From Strigops habroptila (lineage: Eukaryota > Chordata > Aves > Psittaciformes > Psittacidae): a DNA stretch of 64,000 bases. Under the pieces are notes generated by a model that saw only the letters and a list, made by a program, of their open reading frames with translations, did not search any database and had not been told where the DNA came from. Below, piece after piece: positions 26,601 through 64,000 of the stretch (the first letter of the stretch is position 1; the number at the start of each line of letters is the position of its first letter). A program made the translations under genes and the position numbers. The DNA lies in contig NC_044277.2 in NCBI RefSeq assembly GCF_004027225.2, positions 101,921,725 to 101,985,724 on the forward strand, read 5' to 3'.

Positions 26601-28244
26601 TCACTTAGTTTTTAGTTTGATAGGGACCTTTCAAATGCCATATTAAAATCAAGGTCTTTTGGTTAAAGATCCGAACTGGGATCATGGTTTTAGCTTCAGT
26701 TCCTGATATCCCTGGACTTCACAGTAGGTGATTCAGGATGACATTCAGAAAAGAGTCTAGCTCCTCTGTAGACACTGAAATATCTTTCTGGATCTGTTTT
26801 TTAATCTGTGTGGGTCTCAATTACCTTGCTGAGAATTGAGATGAAAAATGTCTTTTTTTATCCCTTGCTGCCTGTCTTCTTGCCTGGAAGCTATCTGGAG
26901 GACCTGAGGAGGAGATGATTGTTACTAAATGCACTCCTGGTAGGTAGATGAGGCCACATGGACTCAGTCTTCCACAGTCCTTCAGATATATTTATGTTCA
27001 GGAAGGAGCGAGCATGTCTGACTCCTGCTACTGAGTGCTGCCAGACTGTGGGTGCCTGCTCAGTTTGCAGAGAGGTGTTGGGGCTGTTCTCAACAGCCTG
27101 TGTCTCTCTACTGCCTGTGCAAGGAGCCAGGGTCTGGCAGCTCTGGGCTGAGGGAGATCTGGATGGACCAATGTTCCTGCCTAAAACGTCAATTATTCTG
27201 CTCTTACTTACTGCACAAACTCTTCAGGAGAAGGGCCATCAGTTCTTATGACTTTATGGTGCCAATGCAGCTCATCTCTCCATGTTCTCATAACACAAGC
27301 AATTAACATACCTTCTGGCAGGAGATCATCTGTCTTTGTTCTGTTCCTCCTTCAGAAGAAGCTTATTCCATGGCTTTGTGCAATAGCTTCTTGTATTTTT
27401 CATCTTATCGTGGCTCAGTTGTGCCCAGTTGAGGCAGCCATGGCACCGTTCCTTCTCCTAGGTGGTTTTCTACAGGTGAGCAGAGGAGGGCAGACAGGCT
27501 GTGGCCTACAATCAGTGCAGGCTTTTTATCCAGAGACAGAGAAGAAAATGCAGTCAATCAAGTTGTTGTTTTTTAACATAGTACAATTGTTCAGTCTGTC
27601 ACGAACAAATGTAAATCAGGGGAGCACACTGGCAAAGCAAATGAATGCGAAACACAGAAATCAGTGAGCTGTGTTTTCTCTCGAAGCTGGGCCTTGATTT
27701 GTGAGCAGGATTAAGTCATACAGGAAAGGCTGATATGGGTCTTGCCCCCACACAAACACGATCTGTCCCATGGCTGCTACAGCAGAACTGAGCTGCTCAG
27801 GAGGCACCTGCCATGCCCTCCTTCCGGGACATCTACCGTTGTCTTTGCCACCCTTTGTGCCATGGTGGAAACAAAACAGTACTGATGTCAGGTCCAACAC
27901 CCCAGTGAATCCTTTCCACCTGTTCAAATAGCAGGGAAATAATTCCACACAGACAACGATATCCTATCTAGTCTTTGCTGTGCTGTGATCCCACCCTTTG
28001 CTTGGCACCCTGTGAACATGGATAGCCTGGGAATGGGGCTTCATCCCACCTAACTGTTGATAACTACAGCTATACTCTTTTCATAGTCGGCAGAGAGGTA
28101 GTGACATTTCAAGGTACAGATTATCTGTACTAACCCTCCACTGATGGTAAGAGGAACCCAGGAGACTAGCACACTTACTGCTGTATCAATTATATACTTA
28201 TTTTGGTTTTCCTTTTTCCTTTCCCTTCCAGCTCAGACTGCAGG

Positions 28245-58380
<30,136 letters not shown>

Positions 58381-59520
58381 GACCGCAGGGGCCGTCCGGC
58401 ATCCAGTGACTCTGGGACCAAACCTTGCCCTCTTCGGAGCTGCAAGGAAGAAGTACAGACATTTGCTCAATGAACCCAACTCAACATCTCAATCAGGCCC
58501 AGCTCCAAAGCAGTTATTCCAGCAGCCACTGTTCAGGGGATGGCTCCTTTCTCCCACAAACCCTGAACCCAAGGAGGCAAAACCTTTTGCAGGATCGACT
58601 TTGCAGGATGATTTTGCCTCTTTTTGACACTTTATTGCTGATAGCTATGAAGACAAGTGTTTGTCACACAATCGTATTGTAACCTCTTCTTTCCTCTCCC
58701 TTTTGCAAATTGCCACATGCACAAGGTCATGATCTTCCTTCATTTGTAGAAATTTAAAATTATGCAAGACAAAGGCCACTTGCAGCTGCTATGTGAATTC
58801 TGGGTTGGGAGAGGAGGGGGCCGCCCTAGGAGGATAGAGGGACAGCCTTGAGGTCAGGAGAAAGGTAATGGATTAGCCAGATGTCTGATGGTGTAGCCCA
58901 TGGAGTGACACCAGATGGTTCTGACCCTTCTCACCTTGCAGAAAGACTATTCACCAAAGAACAGCAAGAATCAGTTGTAGACTGAAATGCATAGCCCAGT
59001 GCAGGTAAAACAAACAAGAACCTGGCTTGGAAAAAAAAAACCCAAACCACTTATTAAGAGTATATTTATTAGGTGATCCTCTTCAAAAGGATGATGAGAC
59101 TAAGGGCTAGACACAGCTGTTGGTTTTGACTGCCAGACAAGACTGTCTATTTTTCTCTCATTCAGACAGCATCTCCAATCTTGCCCGTCCTCCCTGAGCA
59201 CAACCAGGTGAACCTAAGAGTCCACCTGCCCACAGGCTTGGGAAAGCCAGGAGGGTTTGAGGTATGACCTGAGGCAGAGTGTGTCCCACTGAGGGTTTTA
59301 TCAGGGCTCCATTTCTGTGATGAGCGCTCATTCTACACTGCGAGCTGACCCTGACCAGGGAGGGCAAGGAGAAATGTGAGCCATCAGTGACTAAGGGATA
59401 CAGCTATAAACTAAAAGAAGAAACACATATGTTTAAAAACTCAGAAGATGTGGTTTTGCAGCTTTACTTCATTTCCAACCTGATCAGTGATTGCAAATAA
59501 ACAGCCAGCAGCAGTGCTGT
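58381..59520 (+). other. VILL: Probable VILL 3' untranslated region
   Basis: It runs from the stop codon to just after the first canonical AATAAA (59496-59501). No conserved element was recognised inside. The cleavage site is inferred from that signal only. Confidence 0.6.
59496..59501 (+). terminator. VILL: VILL candidate poly(A) signal
   Basis: AATAAA in the VILL sense, 1.1 kb after the stop codon and the first exact hexamer found there. Confidence 0.6.
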
Positions 59521-62059
59521 AAGTGTCTTTGATCAGCATGTGGGGTAGGATGGCAGTAGGTAAAAGCTCTGCAGGGCCACAGATCCTTCCAACACCTGGT
59601 CTTTAATAGAATCTGGGATTTTTTTTAAAAGTAAAAAACAAACCGAGGAGGTTTTGGAACCCATCTGTTCCCGAACACCATAGCCAGGACCATTTGTCTC
59701 CCCATGTCCATGCACCCTGCTGCTGAAGCCCCACGATGCCCATGAAACCAGGACCTGCCAAAACCTTTGCAGGTGATGGGGTATTCTGGACAGATCTGTG
59801 TGTTTAAGAATTGGTAGTCATTTCAAATAAGCCACCACCCTAACATTACCTCCATTCTCCTGCCACCACTTATCTTATTTCTGCTTGAGGGTTCAGCCAA
59901 AACCCATTGAATCCTACACCTCAGCCCATGCAGAACAAGGTAAGAGTCAGAGACACAAATCAGCCAAATTATGTGCATGATTGCTCCTGTTGTGTCCGCA
60001 CTAGATACAATCACTGCACATTATCCCTATTTGAGCCTCTATTGCCACTGCTGGAAGCAACAATATTTGCATCATACTGCTGCGGCATGCTCCTGCCGGC
60101 TCCCAAATTAAAGAATTGCTTGTGCTCCTCCATAAGATGCATCAATGCCACCTATCAGCCCTGGGTGTGGGACTAATGAGCATCATGCTATCAAGCGAAG
60201 ACCAGCAGAAATACAGTCAGATTATGGAGATCAGGCTAGTTTGCTACAAGTGGCTTTAATTCCTGCTGCCACAATGCTCACCAACACCTGAGAGGAGCAC
60301 TTCTGCCAGGACTTGGAAACCAGCATGGGATTTTACAGATAATAGATCCTTCTGGTATTTGGGCCTGTTGTAAACTGCTCCTTCTCTCCTCTTCTCATTG
60401 GGAGAGTTGTTTTTACTCTCTGCCTCTGATTTCTAAAGGAAAGCTTCTCACCCACATTCTCCTTTTCATCCCACTTGCTGCTTTTGCTGTGGTGTCTGGT
60501 AGGTCATGTCCTGTTTGTGCTGCTCTTTACACCAGAGATCTTACTTATAGTGAGACTCCAGCACTTCCTAATCTGCTCAGAGATGAGGTCCCACGATAAC
60601 AGCAGGGACCATGTTCCTTCCTCTGGGGAGAGAGGAGACCTTGCAGCATTGTCCATCGTGCTCTGGTCCATTCCATCTCCATCTATCTCAGCTACTTTCC
60701 CACCTGGCTCCAGTAGTTTTCCCCAAGCTGTGCCTACCTGTTGAGGGATGTTCTCTCTTCCCACCAATCTTGTCTACTTTTATGTACGTGCACAACAAGC
60801 AGACTAACTCCTGGCCTCTCTGTGTCGTTTATACAAACCCACTCTGGCCCTGGACAGTGTGGTCCTGCCCCTGCATCTTTCCACTCTTCTGTTCCCCACT
60901 TCTCTGGTACTGGCCACAGCAGGCAGGTGAGGGCTGGTTTAGCTCAATAATCCACTGAATCCACTGCAACACCAAAACCACAAAAAATTTGTTCTCCACT
61001 AGCTCAGCAGGTTAATCTGACTCACCCTGAGTTGGAGTCAAGGATGCTTCTGTCTTGGCCTTCAAATGGGTCTCCTGATACAAATGCCCCATACCAGTGG
61101 TGAGCTGAAAGAGAGCCCATGTCACTGCAGGACACCCTGTTCGGCCTTAGTGGCTTCTGCCGCTCTTGAACTCTTGGTTGTTAATTCAATATGAGCCTTT
61201 GAGTTGTGGGTATAATTCACATTTAATCTGGCAATGTTTTACAACATCACACAATATTGTAGTGAAGAGGAAACTTCAATGTGTCCAGCAAGGATTACTG
61301 TAGCATAACAAACTCCAGGTAGGACTAACTGAAACTCAGTTTTGCTGTGGGCCCAAGGACTACTAAATCCAGGCTATTTTGGACTCAGAAATAGGTGGGG
61401 GAGTGGAATCGGTTTAAAGGGACATTAACCTCTTTGGTAGTAGCCCATCCTCTCCACTGCTGGGCATGAAAAACCCCAGAAAGACGGATAGCTTGAAGAA
61501 TTTATGCAGGTCTATCTCCAACTTCATGTGTGTTGATTTCAAGTAAGACGAAGCAAATAGTGACAAGTAATTGGACTTTTCCAGGTTGTTTTAATAGTCT
61601 AACATACTGTTAGTAACATAGTTGGCACTTCAAAATATATATTATTTTATTTCAACAATATTCCCTTAACTTTGTACTTGAAGAAAAATAACTTGTTGCC
61701 ATAAATACTGTGTTGCTGTTCAAAACACTCTTGTCTGTCTGTGCTAGGTTACCTCTACAGTGCAAGTGGACAGGGTAACATTTACAACAGCTCCTACCGC
61801 CACTTCCTCTGTGTTAAAAAATGACGTTCTTCTATAAAAACACAAAGAAAGTAAGTTCTACTGCATTTTAAAAAAAGCCCTACTGTCAGTTGAGCATATT
61901 TCCACTGACACTGACAAAAAACATTCTCTGAGGTCCCTTTGAGCGGCTTTCGCTTTGGGTTAGAGGGAGTTCTGCTGTTCGGCAGCTTCTTTCTCCTTCA
62001 GAGGACCAGAGCCAGGCTGCGAATGCAAAGCGCCCTGGCCGAGAGCCAGGCACACAGGC
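59521..62059. other. Intergenic region between convergent VILL and PLCD1
   Basis: About 2.5 kb without a gene, clear repeat or RNA. Short open frames on both strands show no domain. Both flanking genes end here, so promoters are not expected. Confidence 0.6.
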
Positions 62060-62628
62060 AGCATAGTGTTCATGTATTTTTTATTACAATACAAAAGGAA
62101 AGCCGAGTTATATAACGTGGGCCTTTGTAGCGCAGCTTTCTTTTTAAATCTGTAACAGCAAAGAGGAGAATCGCGTCCCCGTTTAAGACTTCATATGGTG
62201 AAACACGGCTGACATCTGAAGCTGCAAGAAGTCACCTGGCATCTGGCCACTGATTTCAGTGGTCGGGGGGACATTTTCTTGCACAGATGTTTTGTCCAGA
62301 TATCTGACCAAACCCAACCCAAGAGCTGTATTTTGCTAAAAACAAGTCCCTATCCTCTCATTAAAAGCAAAATTTAAAAATCACACACTAAGTGAACTAA
62401 AACCACAGCTGGATTGGTCGAACAGGTACAAATCTCAACAGCAGCATCAGGATGTTTCCAGCACACAGAAGGGAGAAGGTTGATGGCTATCTCTTATCAG
62501 GGATCCTGTGGAGCACCGTGGGCTGCTCCAGAGAATGTGCTGGGGATTTGACAGGACCCTGACATTCACATGCTGAATTCCTTCCAAGTCCATAACGACG
62601 TTCACTCTGCCCTGAAAGAGCTGAGCTG
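62060..62628 (-). other. PLCD1: Probable PLCD1 3' untranslated region
   Basis: It extends from the stop codon (62629-62631) down to an AATAAA in the minus sense at 62080-62085 on +. The boundary is inferred from that hexamer. Confidence 0.6.
62080..62085 (-). terminator. PLCD1: PLCD1 candidate poly(A) signal
   Basis: TTTATT on + reads AATAAA in the gene sense, about 545 bp after the stop codon. Confidence 0.6.
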
Positions 62629-62720
62629 CTAATCACAGTCCTCAATATTGATGTACACAAAGAGGGTGGAGGAGGAGTACGGGTCTCCATTCTTGGTGAG
62701 AAGATGGATGTGGCGGTAAC
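62629..62720 (-). CDS. PLCD1: Phospholipase C delta, last coding exon
   Basis: After completing a split Gly codon it encodes [20 protein letters not shown], then VYINIEDCD and a TAG stop. 'GYRH.HLL.K.GD...ATLFV.I' is the C-terminal strand of the C2 domain of delta-class phosphoinositide phospholipase C. The acceptor is ttccag on the minus strand. These enzymes hydrolyse phosphatidylinositol 4,5-bisphosphate at membranes; the C2 domain helps calcium-dependent docking. The delta family is clear; PLCD1 is chosen over PLCD3 and PLCD4 because VILL is the convergent neighbour. Confidence 0.9.
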
Positions 62721-63096
62721 CTGGAAGCAGAGACACAGATGGAAAGTGCCCTTTAGTCCGGCTGGAAAAATATTTGGTAGCATTTGCCAAGACTCTGCAA
62801 AAACAGCTCCTCCCTGTCTCAGAGCATTTTGCTCCCAGTACCCCACAGAACAGGTAGGTCTGAGAGGCATCGGTCTAAGCATTGGCAACATATCAGGCCC
62901 AAGGCCACTGGTGACAAGGGGATCCCTTCCCCAGAGACAGTGTTAACAGCTGCCCGATAAACCATTTATCATCTTCCCCCTCCCCAGAGAGTGGAACCTG
63001 TTCTAACCTGAGGTATGATGGATATGGATAACTCCTCTAGGCCACTGGAGCTTCCCAAAGACTCACTGTTGTGAGGAACAGGGAGTAGGGCCTTAC

Positions 63097-63246
63097 CTTG
63101 CTTCAGACTAGTGAAGGGAAGGGTGTACTGCCCGATGAAGTCATTCTTGGTTGACATGTCAAAGTCTTCCACCACAAACCGGACCAGGGCAAGTGCAGGG
63201 ATCTCTATGTCAAACGTAAACTCTTCATCCCATTTTGGGTTAAAGC
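63097..63246 (-). CDS. PLCD1: Phospholipase C delta, penultimate coding exon (C2 domain)
   Basis: 150 bp encoding [20 protein letters not shown], then [20 protein letters not shown] and TLPFTSLKQ, with split Gly codons at both ends that join in frame to the last exon. The 'NP.WDE.F.F.....ALVRF.VED.D....NDFIGQ' pattern is a C2 domain calcium-binding loop region. The donor is gtaagg on minus. The upstream intron exceeds 750 bp, and the rest of the gene lies beyond the window. Confidence 0.95.
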
Positions 63247-64000
63247 CTGGGCAACATAGGCACGGATGACAGTCAGAACTTCTCACAAACAAACAAGGAA
63301 GGAAGCAAGAGATGCTCACAAGCAAGGATGGCGGTCAGAAATGCTTGCAAATGGACGGAGACTTTGCCTGACTGACGCCAAAGGTCATAGAAGATGCTGA
63401 GAGCACTGTTCCCAGCCCTGATACTGATTTGCTACCTGGTATTAATAAATCTTTCAGCTCAGGCTGCTCACTTCAGACCTCAGCATCACAGTCCCTGAAG
63501 GCAGCAAGAAGCAGGAGGGAGGTCAGCTCAACTCTGCTCTACAGGCTCTCACTGTCTGATACATGGATGTCTCTGGTTGCCACTGGACCATCTACAAATT
63601 TTTGCAGCCCTAAACCAGGGGAGAGCAGAAAGGAGAGCTGTGCCTTTGTGTTGCAACAGCCTCACTGAGTGCTGCGGTACACCCAGCTGTCACCACTTGG
63701 TGCCTCCGTTTCCCTACCTGCAAGAAAGGTTAATGATTACAAAAGCATCATCAAGTCTATGGACAAAATTATTTCTGTCTCCCTGTGTAAAGACAGTGTC
63801 TGAGACAGCCAGACTAGCCCTACTTCTGTTACGGATAAGGATCTTGTGGTCCGGACTCACAATGCAAATAAAACCAGAGACCACCACATCAGATGGAAGA
63901 TGAAGAGCAAGCTCAATGCTCTCTCTCCGGGTCACAGTGGGTGCTCTTTGCAGTTTCAATAAACCACTCCCCGGAAACAAACAGGAGGAGAGGACACCCT
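63247..64000 (-). other. PLCD1: PLCD1 intron, continuing beyond the window
   Basis: No further C2 or catalytic-domain exon can be read on the minus strand up to the window end. The 88-codon open frame at 63714-63980 has no resemblance to the phospholipase. Confidence 0.6.

Larger units (their letters stand above)
15613..28231. other. Immediate upstream region of VILL, no coding exon
   Basis: VILL coding exon 1 opens with a splice acceptor, so at least one non-coding 5' exon and the promoter should lie upstream, possibly here. I could not identify them with confidence. One candidate donor is 'CAAG|gtaagt' at 16574/16575. Other contents are a (CTC)n run at 17549-17571 and a CA/ATGCA microsatellite at 20656-20692. 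No conserved protein is visible. Confidence 0.4.

Noticed and set aside
1-28000. Search for CTDSPL exons expected left of VILL by synteny
   Set aside because: No frame on either strand shows the phosphatase DxDxT region or neighbouring CTDSPL sequence, so the gene is not annotated here.
63714-63980. Minus-strand frame as a further PLCD1 exon
   Set aside because: It does not resemble the C2, linker or catalytic sequence expected before the penultimate exon, and no compatible donor leaving one base of a Gly codon was found.

Overview
The window looks like vertebrate nuclear DNA, most probably from a bird. Coding exons are short and bounded by GT-AG introns of modest size. At least eight fragments resemble 3' ends of CR1 LINEs, the dominant interspersed repeat of birds and other sauropsids. 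No prokaryotic gene organisation is present. The species cannot be named from the sequence.

Layout. Positions 1 to about 28,230 hold no gene I can support. They contain CR1 fragments, a 147-bp pyrimidine tract, short microsatellites and unremarkable AT-rich DNA, and are presumably the 5' flank or 5' untranslated introns of the next gene. Positions 28,232 to about 59,520 (+ strand) hold a complete villin-like gene (VILL). Its 19 coding exons join in frame into 863 residues: six gelsolin-type repeats, a Ser/Asn-rich linker and a C-terminal headpiece. Positions about 62,060 to 64,000 (- strand) hold the last two coding exons of a delta-class phospholipase C, probably PLCD1, which runs out of the window. 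The tail-to-tail VILL/PLCD1 order is the one known from other vertebrates and supports both names.

The most striking element lies in VILL intron 1, antisense to the gene. It is a 7.5-kb endogenous retrovirus at 29,286-36,782 with two LTRs of 575 and 573 bp that differ by four substitutions and one C-tract change. It has a 5-bp target duplication (GGGGT), a lysine-tRNA-type primer binding site, a gag-position ORF of 890 codons and a pol ORF of 1,062 codons in the same frame after one UAG, and no env. Pol carries protease, reverse transcriptase (YIDD), RNase H and integrase (HHCC, DD35E). I place it in the ERV-L-like class III group by inference. The gag-position ORF is unusual: several hydrophobic segments at its N-terminus, an Arg-rich stretch, a Thr/Ala/Pro-rich region built on an 81-bp tandem repeat, a Gag-like helical region, and no CCHC zinc knuckle.

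How the parts relate. VILL and PLCD1 converge with about 2.5 kb between their predicted poly(A) signals. The provirus is opposite to VILL, so its own splice and poly(A) signals should interfere little with VILL mRNA, although its LTR could start antisense transcription towards VILL exon 1. Every coordinate comes from reading splice sites and frames by eye, without database searches.
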